Origin: Streptomyces plumbidurans
GTDB taxonomy: Bacteria > Actinomycetota > Actinomycetes > Streptomycetales > Streptomycetaceae
NCBI RefSeq assembly: GCF_019857225.1
Contig: NZ_JAFJSY010000007.1
Span: 1-64,000 of the forward strand
Direction: 5' to 3'
DNA length: 64,000 nt
The notes beneath the pieces were generated by a model. It was not told where the DNA came from and did not search any database. It was given only the letters and a program-made list of their open reading frames with translations. A program made the position numbers and the translations under genes. The first letter of the stretch is position 1; every line of letters begins with the position of its first letter. Below are positions 34,856 through 42,537 of this stretch, piece by piece.

Positions 34856-35695
34856 TCAGCCCTTGACGGCGCCGGCGGCGAAGCCGGAGGTCACATGGCG
34901 CTGGAGGAGCAGGAACACGACGAGTGCGGGGAGCGCGAAGAGGGTGGAGGCGGCCATGGTGGCGCCCCAGTCCGTGCCGAAGACGTTCTGGAAGGAGGAC
35001 AGCCAGACCGGCAGGGTGCGGCTGTCCTGGTGCTTGATGATCAGGAAGTTGGCGTAGGCGAACTCGTTCCAGGCGGTGACGTAGCCGAACAGTGAGGTCG
35101 CCATCAGGCCGGGGGCGAGCAGCGGGAAGGTGATGTGGCGGAAGGCGCGCATACGGGTGCAGCCGTCGACCTGTGCCGCCTCCTCCAGCTCCTGCGGGAT
35201 CGCGGCGATGAATCCGCGCAGCACGACGATGGTGAACGGCAGCGTCATCATGAAGTAGACGAGGGTCAGGGTGGGCAGCCGGTCGAGCATTCCGGTGTCG
35301 CGGGAGATGATGTAGACGGGGATGATCAGTGCTTCCCACGGCGCCATCTGCGCGACGAAGACCATCAGCATGAACTGGCGCCTGCCGCGCCAGCGCATGC
35401 GGGCGACCGCGAAGGACGCGCCGAGTGCCACGATCAGGGCGAGCAGGACGGCGCTCAGGGTCACGAGGATGCTGTTGCGCCAGAACAGTGCGAATCCGTC
35501 GGCGTCGACGGCGGTACGGAAGTGGTCCAACGTCCAGGTGTGCGGCAGGAGTTGGGGGCTCGCGGACTGGATGTCCCGGTTGGGCTTGAACGCGGTGGTG
35601 ATCATCCAGTAGACGGGGAAGAGGCACAGGACGATCGTCACGACGGCGGCCGCGTGCAGGGGGACGCGTCGGAGGCGGAGTCGTGCGGTGCTCAC
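34856..35695 (-). CDS. Sugar ABC transporter permease, MalG/DasC type
   Basis: 279 residues from the GTG at 35695, overlapping the preceding permease stop by GTGA. Six helices; EAA loop PQELEEAAQVDGCTRMRAFR; C-terminus TSGFAAGAVKG. Intact. It would pair with the 36683 permease, which is frameshifted, so transport depends on whether that frameshift is real. Confidence 0.9.
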   Translation of the reverse strand: MSTARLRLRRVPLHAAAVVTIVLCLFPVYWMITTAFKPNRDIQSASPQLLPHTWTLDHFRTAVDADGFALFWRNSILVTLSAVLLALIVALGASFAVARMRWRGRRQFMLMVFVAQMAPWEALIIPVYIISRDTGMLDRLPTLTLVYFMMTLPFTIVVLRGFIAAIPQELEEAAQVDGCTRMRAFRHITFPLLAPGLMATSLFGYVTAWNEFAYANFLIIKHQDSRTLPVWLSSFQNVFGTDWGATMAASTLFALPALVVFLLLQRHVTSGFAAGAVKG

Positions 35696-36683
35696 AGGGC
35701 CTCGCCCTCCTGTCGGAACATCTGGCGGAAGTAGAGGACGAGCACGCCGGCCATCAACAGCACGCTGACCATCGAGGCCGCGGAGCCGAGGTCGTAGCGC
35801 TGGCTGGACAGGGCGGTCTGGACGGCGTAGACGGGCAGGATGGTGGTGGCGTCTCCAGGACCGCCGTTGGTCATCACCCAGATCTGCACGAACGCCTTAA
35901 GGTCCAGATGACCTCCAGCGAGAACACCAGCATGAAGATCGGGCGGATCATGGGGAAGGTGACGGCGCGGAAGATGCGGCCGGCCGAGGCGCCGTCGATG
36001 CGGGCCGACTCGTACAGCTCGGACGGCACGGTCGTCAGGGCCGAGTACAGGGTGATGGCCGCGAAGGGAACCGACTGCCAGACGATCAGCAGCACCAGGA
36101 TCGTGAAGGCGGCCGGACCGTGGGCGAACCACGGATAGCGTTCGAAGGAGCTGAACCCCAGTCGTGTCAGGGCCCAGTTGACGATGCCGAACTCGGAGTG
36201 GAACAGCCACTGGAAGACGGTGGTGGCGGCGATGACCGGCATCGCCCAGGCCAGGACGAGCGCGCTGAGCAGCGCCAGCCGCCACCGGCTGCCGAGCCGT
36301 TCGACGAGCAGGGCGACCAGGGTGGCGATCAGCATGATGAGGACGACGTTGACGGCCATGAACAGGAAGGTGCGGCGCACGACCTGCCAGAAGCGCTCGT
36401 CGGTCAGCAGCGTCCGGTAGTTGCGCAGACCCACGAACTTGGCGTGGCCGAGGATGAGTTGACGCAGCTGGAAGTCCTGCAGCGAGATCAGGATCGCGCG
36501 GGCGAGCGGGTACACCAGCAGGTACAGCATGCCCAGGACCGTGGGAGCGGCCAGCAGGTAGGGCCATGCTCCCGCGCCCCGGCGCTGTCGTACGCCGCTC
36601 GGCTGCGGCCGCACGGGGCGCTGTGTGGGCCGGCGGAGCCGGACCCGGGCCGGCGCCGCGCTGTGTTCCCGGGTGACGGACAC
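35692..36683 (-). pseudogene. Sugar ABC transporter permease, MalF/DasB type, frameshifted
   Basis: Reading from the GTG at 36683 (GGAGAGG upstream), the sequence is a normal MalF-type permease through the EAA loop (PSELYESARIDGASAGRIFR) to VFSLEVIW. The frame then runs to an early stop (TLRRSCRSG). The proper ending, LKAFVQIWVMTNGGPGDATT through YFRQMFRQEGEAL, is in another frame and stops at 35692. Relatives read VIWDLKAFVQIW, which one extra G at about 35904-35906 would restore. This is either a true 1-bp loss, removing the last helices, or a homopolymer sequencing error. The overlap with the next permease is kept. Confidence 0.85.
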
Positions 36684-36751
36684 GGTGTCCTCTCCTCTCG
36701 GTGCGGGCAGGGATGCCGGCGCCACGGGGGTGTGGCGCCGGCCGTCACGGC

Positions 36752-38020
36752 TCAGGAGCCGCCCTTCATGGCGGCGGTGATCGCGGCGGAGCTCCTGGCC
36801 GCCTCCGCCGTCTCGTCGGCGCCCGTGAGCACCGCGGTCATGTAGTCCTTGATGGGGTTCTTGGCCTCGACGGCGGCCCAGCCGGGGGTGTTGGGCGTCG
36901 CCCGTCCGACGGCGGCACCCACCGCCATGGCGGAGGCGCCCGGGTCCGAGGCGACGGCGTCGGCCAGGGTCGTCCTGTTCGGTACGTAGCTCATGGCGAC
37001 GGCCAGCTTGCGCTGCCAGGCGTCGCCGGTGAGGTCCTTGACGAACGTGAAGGCGGCGTCCTGCTTGCCGGACGCGGCCGGGATGACGAGGTCGGAGCCG
37101 CCAATGAACACCGAACCGGGGCGCGCGGCGGTCTTGCCGGGGATCGGGAAGAAGCCGATCTTTCCCTTGAGTTCGGGATTGTTCTGGGTGACCACGTTGG
37201 CTCCGCCGGGCGTCGAGATGATCTGCGCCACCTGCCCCTTGGCCATGACCTCGCCCTGGGGCGGCTCGGCCTCGTCGGAATCCTTGGGGCCCTTGCCGAG
37301 GGCTTGGAGCTTCTTGTAGAAGTCCATGCCGCGCAGCGCCTGCGGCGTGTCGAGGGTGCCCTTCCAGGTGCCGCCTGACTGAGTGGCGAGGTCGCCGCCC
37401 TCGTCCCAGATGAATCCGGCGAGGGCGTACCACATCTGGCCCGGCAGGTAGATGCCCTGCGTGCCGGAGGAGTTGAGCTTCTTGGTGGCCGCGAGCCACT
37501 GGTCGCGGCTCTTGATGGCGGCGGGGTCGATGCCTGCCTTCTTGAAGAGGTCCTTGCGGTAGATCACGACGCGGTTGGCCGCGTAGTAGGGAATGCCGTA
37601 CTGCTTGCCCTTGTACGCTCCCGGTTCGGCCAGGCCCTTGAGCCAGTGGCTTCCGCCGAGTTCGTCGACCTTGTCGCTGAGGTCGAGCAGGCCGCCGCTC
37701 TGGGCGAACTGGGCAACCTGGGTGTTGCCTGTCTCGATGACGTCGGGGGCGTCGTTGCTGGCGAGGGCGGCGGTCACCTTCTCCCCGATGCCGTCCCACT
37801 CCTGGATCTGCACCTTCGCCTTGATGTGCGGGTGGGCCGCCTCGAATCCCTTGACGAACTCCTTCTGGAACTGCGCGGAGATGCTGTCGCGCATGAGCCA
37901 TACGTCGATCGTCGTCGTGCCGTCGGCGGAGTCGCCGGACGATCCGGAGCCGCCGCTGCAGGCACTGAGGCCTCCAGCGATCACCAGCGCGGACACACCT
38001 GCAAGCATGCGGAGCTTCAC
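36752..38020 (-). CDS. Sugar ABC transporter substrate-binding lipoprotein (DasA-like)
   Basis: 422 residues from the GTG at 38020 (AGAGGTG upstream). Lipobox LSAC with Cys21, then a Gly/Ser linker. It is a CUT1 binding protein: TTTIDVWLMRDSISAQFQ, KVTAALASNDAPDVIETGNT, KQYGIPYYAANRVVIYRKDL, FFPIPGKTAA. First gene of the operon with two permeases, GH20 and CBM3-GH16, divergent from the GntR regulator. By analogy with DasA the ligand could be chitobiose or another GlcNAc-containing oligosaccharide; that is inference from neighbours. Confidence 0.9.
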   Translation of the reverse strand: MKLRMLAGVSALVIAGGLSACSGGSGSSGDSADGTTTIDVWLMRDSISAQFQKEFVKGFEAAHPHIKAKVQIQEWDGIGEKVTAALASNDAPDVIETGNTQVAQFAQSGGLLDLSDKVDELGGSHWLKGLAEPGAYKGKQYGIPYYAANRVVIYRKDLFKKAGIDPAAIKSRDQWLAATKKLNSSGTQGIYLPGQMWYALAGFIWDEGGDLATQSGGTWKGTLDTPQALRGMDFYKKLQALGKGPKDSDEAEPPQGEVMAKGQVAQIISTPGGANVVTQNNPELKGKIGFFPIPGKTAARPGSVFIGGSDLVIPAASGKQDAAFTFVKDLTGDAWQRKLAVAMSYVPNRTTLADAVASDPGASAMAVGAAVGRATPNTPGWAAVEAKNPIKDYMTAVLTGADETAEAARSSAAITAAMKGGS

Positions 38021-38050
38021 AGTTCACCTCTGAAGGGAAAGCACCAAACG

Positions 38051-38086
38051 AACTGACCAGTTGAGCAACTGGACAGGTGACCTGTC
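38051..38086. promoter_or_regulatory. Operator cluster near the binding-protein promoter
   Basis: Overlapping palindromes: AACTG-AC-CAGTT (38051-38062), CCAGTT-N4-AACTGG (38057-38072) and GACAGGT-G-ACCTGTC (38072-38086). They lie 31-66 bp upstream of the binding-protein start. The repeated ACCAGT/ACTGG words recur beside the GntR gene, suggesting one protein binds all of them. Confidence 0.65.
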
Positions 38087-38210
38087 GGTGGTGGATGAAG
38101 GTGGCATAGACCAATAGAGGCGTCAACCCCTCGCGCTCACACTGACTTTGAGCGGGATGCAGCCCTGTGACGCGGCTGTCGGCGTCAGGGGACGTCTACA
38201 CTGCACTTGA

Positions 38211-38262
38211 CCAGTGGCAGCCAGTGGTAAAGGGTCGGGGAGACCAGTCAGCGAGACTGGTC
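38211..38262. promoter_or_regulatory. Operator cluster near the GntR promoter
   Basis: Direct repeats CCAGTGG (38211-38217, 38221-38227) are followed by a perfect palindrome, GACCAGTC (38242-38249)-N5-GACTGGTC (38255-38262), ending 37 bp before the GntR start. The half-sites contain the ACTGGTC word of DasR dre sites, but in the opposite order from the known ACTGGTC-TA-GACCA arrangement. Autoregulation by the 38300 protein is the simplest reading. Confidence 0.65.
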
Positions 38263-38299
38263 AGGTAAAGTTCACGCACGGCGGGCAGGAGCGGGCGAC

Positions 38300-39121
38300 A
38301 TGACGGCTGGCGACTCGGGAGCGGTCCTCAAGCGCGAGCGGGTGCGGGACCACATCCTGCAGCTGATCGAGTCACTGCGCCCCGGAGACGCCATCCCCTC
38401 CGAGCGGACCCTGTGCGCCGATCTGAGCGTGTCCCGGCCGACCCTGCGGGCGGCGGTCGACGAACTCGTGGCGGCGGGACTCCTCGTACGAGAGCACGGC
38501 CGCGGCATGTTCGTGGCACCCGAGAAGATCACCCAGGAACTCGTCTCCGACTCCCACGGCATGACCCTCCCGCAGGCGTCCGGCACCTGGTCCAGCCGCC
38601 TGCTGGAGTTCACCACCATCGCGGCCGGCGCCCGCGTGGGCCGCAAGCTCAGCCTCTCCCCCGCCGCCGACATCGTCTACGCGGCCCGGCTGCGCCTCGT
38701 CGACGGCGCCCCGATGGCCATCGAACACCTCCACATCCGCGCGGACTTGGTGCCCGCGCTCACCGCTCAGGAGCTGGAAAGCGGCGATCTGTACGAGCAT
38801 CTGCGCGAGCGGCACCGGGTCCAGGTGCGCGACGCCGTGCAGACCATCGAGCCCACCGTGGTCAGCCAGGCCGAGGGCCGGCTCCTGGAGGTCCCCCACC
38901 TCTCCCCCGCCCTGCTCTTCGAGCGCCTCACCAACGACACCGAGGGTCGGCCCGTGGAGTACGTCCACTCCGTGTACCGCGGCGACCGCTACCGCATCGT
39001 CTCCCGCCTCACCCTGGACGCCTCGCACACCCAGGGGACACCGCCCGAGACCGGCTTCATCCCGGGCATGCCGCCCGGCACGGTCGCCCAGTGGGAGGCG
39101 GCGCCCACCACCCCGCGCTGA
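38300..39121 (+). CDS. GntR/HutC-family regulator of the das-like operon
   Basis: 273 residues from the ATG at 38300 (AGGAG at 8 nt). The winged helix at about residues 10-75 reads LRPGDAIPSERTLCADLSVS RPTLRAAVDELVAAGLL. The C-terminal UTRA ligand domain (EYVHSVYRGDRYRIVSRLTL) is like DasR and YvoA, which bind GlcN-6-P-type effectors. It is divergent from the ABC transporter/GH20 operon. It is a HutC-type GntR protein but clearly not a near-identical DasR, so a DasR paralogue serving a separate regulon is the best call. Confidence 0.9.
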   Translation: MTAGDSGAVLKRERVRDHILQLIESLRPGDAIPSERTLCADLSVSRPTLRAAVDELVAAGLLVREHGRGMFVAPEKITQELVSDSHGMTLPQASGTWSSRLLEFTTIAAGARVGRKLSLSPAADIVYAARLRLVDGAPMAIEHLHIRADLVPALTAQELESGDLYEHLRERHRVQVRDAVQTIEPTVVSQAEGRLLEVPHLSPALLFERLTNDTEGRPVEYVHSVYRGDRYRIVSRLTLDASHTQGTPPETGFIPGMPPGTVAQWEAAPTTPR

Positions 39122-39136
39122 GGGCCCGCGAGGAAG

Positions 39137-39169
39137 CCCGGCGGACCGGTGAGTTTCGGCGCCGCCGGG
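39137..39169 (+). terminator. Terminator after the GntR gene
   Basis: CCCGGCGG (39137-39144) pairs with CCGCCGGG (39162-39169), 15 bp after the stop. Confidence 0.6.
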
Positions 39170-39267
39170 TTCGGCTGAGCCGCCGCGGGTAGCAGTCGCT
39201 CAGGAACCATTGCACAGGGCAACATCCGAGAAGGGTGCCGCCGGGACTCTCGAGGGGGTGTCGGCCC

Positions 39268-39849
39268 GTGGCGACAATGAGCCGCGCGACCGTGCGGATG
39301 TGGAGGTGGCGGAGCAATCCGCTGCGACGGCGTATCGACGTCGTGGAAGCGTGGATCATCCTCGCGGCCTGGGTGTGCGCCATAGCGGGCGGCCTGGCGG
39401 CGGCGTGGGTGACGGGCAGTGCAGCCGACGAGGGCTACGACCGGATGCGGGCCGAGCACCGGCCGGTCTCCGCGGTGGTGGTGAAACCGGCGAAGTCCGA
39501 GGCCACGACGAGTCCCACGAGCGATCGCCGGGTACAGGCGACGGTCCGCTGGACAGGCGCGGACGGACACCCGCACACGGGCCGTACCCGGGTGAAGGCG
39601 GGGGCCGCCCCGGGTGACCGGGTCAGGGTGTGGACGAACGACCGGAACCAGCTGACGGCCGAGCCCCTGTCCCCCACGAATGCGATGTTCCAGTCCGCCA
39701 TGGTCGGCCTCACGGCAGCGGGCGGTGCGGGCGTGGTGGTGCTCATCGGCGTCCAGTGCGTACAGGCGGGACTGGGCCGGCGCCGTATGCGTCTGTGGGA
39801 CGAGGCCTGGGAGCAGGCGGACCGGCGCTGGGGCGGGTCCGTCGTGTGA
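39268..39849 (+). CDS. Rv1733c-like two-helix membrane protein
   Basis: 193 residues from the GTG at 39268, with a GAGGGGG ribosome site; an ATG three codons later is possible. Two membrane helices (VEAWIILAAWVCAIAGGLAA and MVGLTAAGGAGVVVLIGVQC) flank an extracytoplasmic domain of about 100 residues (VQATVRWTGADGHPHTGRTR; KAGAAPGDRVRVWTND). RRRIDVVEAW at the first helix and the domain order fit the actinobacterial Rv1733c family, function unknown. Single gene. Confidence 0.82.
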   Translation: MATMSRATVRMWRWRSNPLRRRIDVVEAWIILAAWVCAIAGGLAAAWVTGSAADEGYDRMRAEHRPVSAVVVKPAKSEATTSPTSDRRVQATVRWTGADGHPHTGRTRVKAGAAPGDRVRVWTNDRNQLTAEPLSPTNAMFQSAMVGLTAAGGAGVVVLIGVQCVQAGLGRRRMRLWDEAWEQADRRWGGSVV

Positions 39850-40201
39850 ACCTTCCGCGGGATCGCGGGACCGGGTTCGCGTGAACGGAACGCCGCACAC
39901 ACCTGTGCCGCACGGCCGACCCGGGAGTAGCCTATTGCATATTGCAACAGTCAACGTCGATGTTGCGGCCGTACCGTCGGCCGCCCTGGAAACGGTACGT
40001 GGCGTCGCCTGGCGTCGGCTCGCCGATCTGCTGCCGGCTCTCCCCGAGCGCACTCACCTCCGGCGGCGTACGACCCTGCCGAGGTCGATCGGCCGTGGTA
40101 CCGGTGAGCAGCCCGTTGAACTTGCCGCAGCCGTCCAGTGGGGTTATGACAAGACAAACCGCGCTTCGGCGTGGCGCACAACCGCACATCGGGAGGATCA
40201 C
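39850..40201. promoter_or_regulatory. Long promoter region of the glycerol facilitator gene, with inverted repeat
   Basis: 352 bp without a gene. TTGCA-TAT-TGCAA at 39935-39947 is a perfect palindrome that also contains two TATTGCA direct repeats; it is AT-rich against the surroundings and a good candidate operator. The rest up to the GGGAGGA ribosome site at about 40190 shows no further clear structure. The bound regulator is unknown; IclR-type proteins often control glycerol uptake genes in Streptomyces. Confidence 0.5.
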
Positions 40202-41149
40202 ATGGCCGTAGAGATCCAGCCCCTGCTCAAGCCGTCCCGGCTCAGGCGCCGGGGTGGCTTGTGGGGTGAGTGCCTGGCGGAGTTTCTGGGCACCTTCGTC
40301 CTGATCGCCTTTGGTTGCGGTGTGGTGGCGATGGCGGTCGCCGCCCTCCCAGGGTCGGGCCGCACATCCGGGCCCACGACATTCTTCCTCGGCGCAGGTG
40401 ACTGGCTGCTGATCACCTGGGGCTGGGCGATGGCGGTCGTCTTCGGCGTGTACGTGGCCGGCGGGGTCAGCGGCGCGCACATCAACCCGGCGGTGACGCT
40501 GGCGTTCGCCGTGCGCCGCAAGTTCCCCTGGCCCAAGGTCCTCCCCTACTGGATCTCCCAACTGGTCGGGGCATTCGCAGGGGCCGCCCTCGTCTACGCC
40601 GTCTACCACGACGCGATCAACACCTTCGACGACGCCATGAAGGGCCCCAAGACCAACGGGCACACCCTCGCCTCGTTCTCCATCTTCGGCACCTTCCCGG
40701 CGCCGTACTTCCACGGCGGGATCTGGGGTCCGCTGATCGACCAGATCGTCGGCACCGCCTTCCTGGTGATGCTGGTGGTCGCTCTGATCGACCTGCGCAA
40801 CACCGCGGTGAAGGCGAACCTCGGCCCGCTGCTGATCGGCTTCGCCGTGGCCGCCATCGGCATGTCCTTCGGCGCCAACGCCGGATACGCCATCAACCCC
40901 GCCCGCGACCTCGGCCCACGGCTGTTCACCTGGGCGGCGGGCTGGCAGGACCTGGCGATGCCAGGCACCCTGTCGGGTGCCTTCAGCAATTATTTCTGGA
41001 TCCCCATCGTCGGACCACTGATCGGCGGAGTGATCGGCGTCCTCATCTACGACCTGTTCATCGGGGACGTGCTGCACATCCGCGCCCAGGAGGAGATCCC
41101 ACCGGAACCCGGCCGGACCAGGCCGGCGACCACGGCGGACGAGGAGTAG
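40202..41149 (+). CDS. glpF: MIP-family channel, glycerol facilitator type
   Basis: 315 residues from the ATG at 40202 with GGGAGGA at 5 nt. Six helices and two half-helices carry the NPA boxes: SGAHINPAVTLAF and GYAINPARDLGPR. The Asp after the second NPAR is the hallmark of aquaglyceroporins rather than water channels. Length is a little above E. coli GlpF (281) because of an N-terminal extension and an acidic/Pro tail. No glycerol kinase or dehydrogenase gene is next to it, which is unusual for glpF, so the symbol rests on family only. An operator-like palindrome is upstream. Confidence 0.88.
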   Translation: MAVEIQPLLKPSRLRRRGGLWGECLAEFLGTFVLIAFGCGVVAMAVAALPGSGRTSGPTTFFLGAGDWLLITWGWAMAVVFGVYVAGGVSGAHINPAVTLAFAVRRKFPWPKVLPYWISQLVGAFAGAALVYAVYHDAINTFDDAMKGPKTNGHTLASFSIFGTFPAPYFHGGIWGPLIDQIVGTAFLVMLVVALIDLRNTAVKANLGPLLIGFAVAAIGMSFGANAGYAINPARDLGPRLFTWAAGWQDLAMPGTLSGAFSNYFWIPIVGPLIGGVIGVLIYDLFIGDVLHIRAQEEIPPEPGRTRPATTADEE

Positions 41150-41199
41150 CCACTCCTTCGCATACGGCGGCGATACGTTGCGTTGCCTAGGCTCCAGGC

Positions 41200-41331
41200 A
41201 TGCGCGTGCTGATCGAGGAGCCCTGCCGGAGCGAAGAGGACTCCTGCCGGAGTGAAGCCGTACGTCATGGTCCGCGGCTGCGGGAACCCGACCGCAGCCG
41301 CGCACACCACGCACCCCGGCGGCACTCATGA
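41200..41331 (+). pseudogene. Possible remnant of a deleted OmpR-type response regulator
   Basis: A 43-codon frame starts MRVLIEEPCRSEEDSC and stops with TGA overlapping the ATG of the histidine kinase. Response regulators paired with this kinase type begin MRVLIVED and end by the same ATGA coupling. The phosphoacceptor Asp and the DNA-binding domain are absent. A direct repeat, CCTGCCGGAG at 41221-41230 and about 41242-41251, may mark the deletion point. The reading as an internally deleted regulator is inference. Confidence 0.5.
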
Positions 41332-42518
41332 ACAGGCGCCGGGAGCTCAGCGCCCGCTGGAAGCTCACCCTCAGCTATGCCGGTTTCCTCTTCCTCGCCG
41401 GCGCTCTCCTGCTGGCCCTGGTGTGGGTGTTCGTGCTGCGCTGGCTGCCGGAAGCCGATCCGCGGGCCATCCAGAAGGCGTTCGGCGCAGTGATCATCGT
41501 CGGGCCCAGCCGCTCCGACATGCTGCGCGGCTTCGCGCCCGCCGCGGCCATAGCGCTGGCCTTCCTGCTGGTGTTCGGGCTCGTCGGAGGATGGGTCCTG
41601 GCCGGCCGGATGCTCGCGCCGCTCACGCGGATCGCTCATGCGGCACGGAAGGCGGCGAAAGGATCGCTGTCCCACCGGATCGCCATGACCGGTCCACGGG
41701 ACGAATTCCGTGAACTGGCCGACGTGTTCGACACCATGCTCGAACAACTGGAATCCCACGTCGGCGAACAGCAGAGGTTCGCCGCGAACGCCTCCCACGA
41801 ACTGCGCACCCCGCTGGCGATCTCCCGGACCCTCCTGGACACCGCCCGCAACGACCCCACGCGGGACCCGGACGAGCTCATCGAACGCCTTCGTACCGTC
41901 AACTCGCGGGCGATCGACCTCACCGAGGCCCTTCTGCTGCTCAGCCGCGCGGGGCGCAGGAGCTTCACGCGCGAGCCCGTGGATCTCTCGCTCCTGGCCG
42001 AAGAGGCCGTCGAGACGCTGCTTCCGCTCGCCGAAAAACGCCGGGTCACGCTCGACGTCACCGGAGAGCCGGGGCAGACCGCCGGTTCCCCGGCGCTCAT
42101 CCTGCGCATGGTGACGAACCTCGTCCAGAACGCGATCGTCCACAACCTCCCCGCCGGGGGCACCGTCACGGTCCATACCGAACAGCGGCCCCACGTCTGC
42201 GTGTTGCGCGTCGAGAACACGGGCCCCGCGCTCCCACCTGAACTGGTACCGGCCCTCACCGAACCCTTCCAACGCGGGACGGAACGCATACGCGCCGACG
42301 AGCACGCGGGCGTCGGTCTCGGCCTGGCCATCGTGCACAGCATCGTCCAGGCCCACGACGGCACCCTCGACCTCACCCCCCGCCCCACCGGCGGCCTCCG
42401 CGCCACCGTCCGACTCCCAGGCCCAAGCCGGACGTCGCCCCCGAACAGCATCCACGAGATCGCCGGCCGATCGTCCGAAGCAGGCCGAGGTGACGCGCGG
42501 CCCCGGTTGGTCAACTGA
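41328..42518 (+). CDS. Two-component sensor histidine kinase (orphan here)
   Basis: 396 residues. Helices at about 14-38 and 63-86 flank a short extracytoplasmic loop, followed by a HAMP linker (GRMLAPLTRIAHAARKAAKG). The H box FAANASHELRTPLAISRTLL has phospho-acceptor His157. The ATPase has N (LVQNAIVHN), G1 and GVGLGLAIVHSIVQAH. A 35-residue disordered tail follows. Such kinases almost always follow an OmpR-type regulator gene; here only a 43-codon remnant precedes it. It would need a partner encoded elsewhere, or is non-functional. Confidence 0.9.
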   Translation: MNRRRELSARWKLTLSYAGFLFLAGALLLALVWVFVLRWLPEADPRAIQKAFGAVIIVGPSRSDMLRGFAPAAAIALAFLLVFGLVGGWVLAGRMLAPLTRIAHAARKAAKGSLSHRIAMTGPRDEFRELADVFDTMLEQLESHVGEQQRFAANASHELRTPLAISRTLLDTARNDPTRDPDELIERLRTVNSRAIDLTEALLLLSRAGRRSFTREPVDLSLLAEEAVETLLPLAEKRRVTLDVTGEPGQTAGSPALILRMVTNLVQNAIVHNLPAGGTVTVHTEQRPHVCVLRVENTGPALPPELVPALTEPFQRGTERIRADEHAGVGLGLAIVHSIVQAHDGTLDLTPRPTGGLRATVRLPGPSRTSPPNSIHEIAGRSSEAGRGDARPRLVN

Positions 42519-42537
42519 CACCGCCTATCGTCTGGGT

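Noticed and set aside
33267..35627. A 786-codon frame that seems to fuse permease-region sequence to GH20
   Set aside because: The first 277 codons are an out-of-frame reading of the permease gene. GH20 begins at the GTG at 34796 with its own ribosome site.
35874..38126. A 750-codon frame that seems to fuse binding-protein sequence to a permease
   Set aside because: Its first two-thirds are out of frame with the true binding-protein gene (36752-38020). Only the part from 36683 is real permease.
38300..39121. Calling the GntR gene dasR
   Set aside because: Domain type and neighbours fit, but the sequence is well diverged from S. coelicolor DasR as I know it, and the operator arms are reversed. 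A paralogue is safer.
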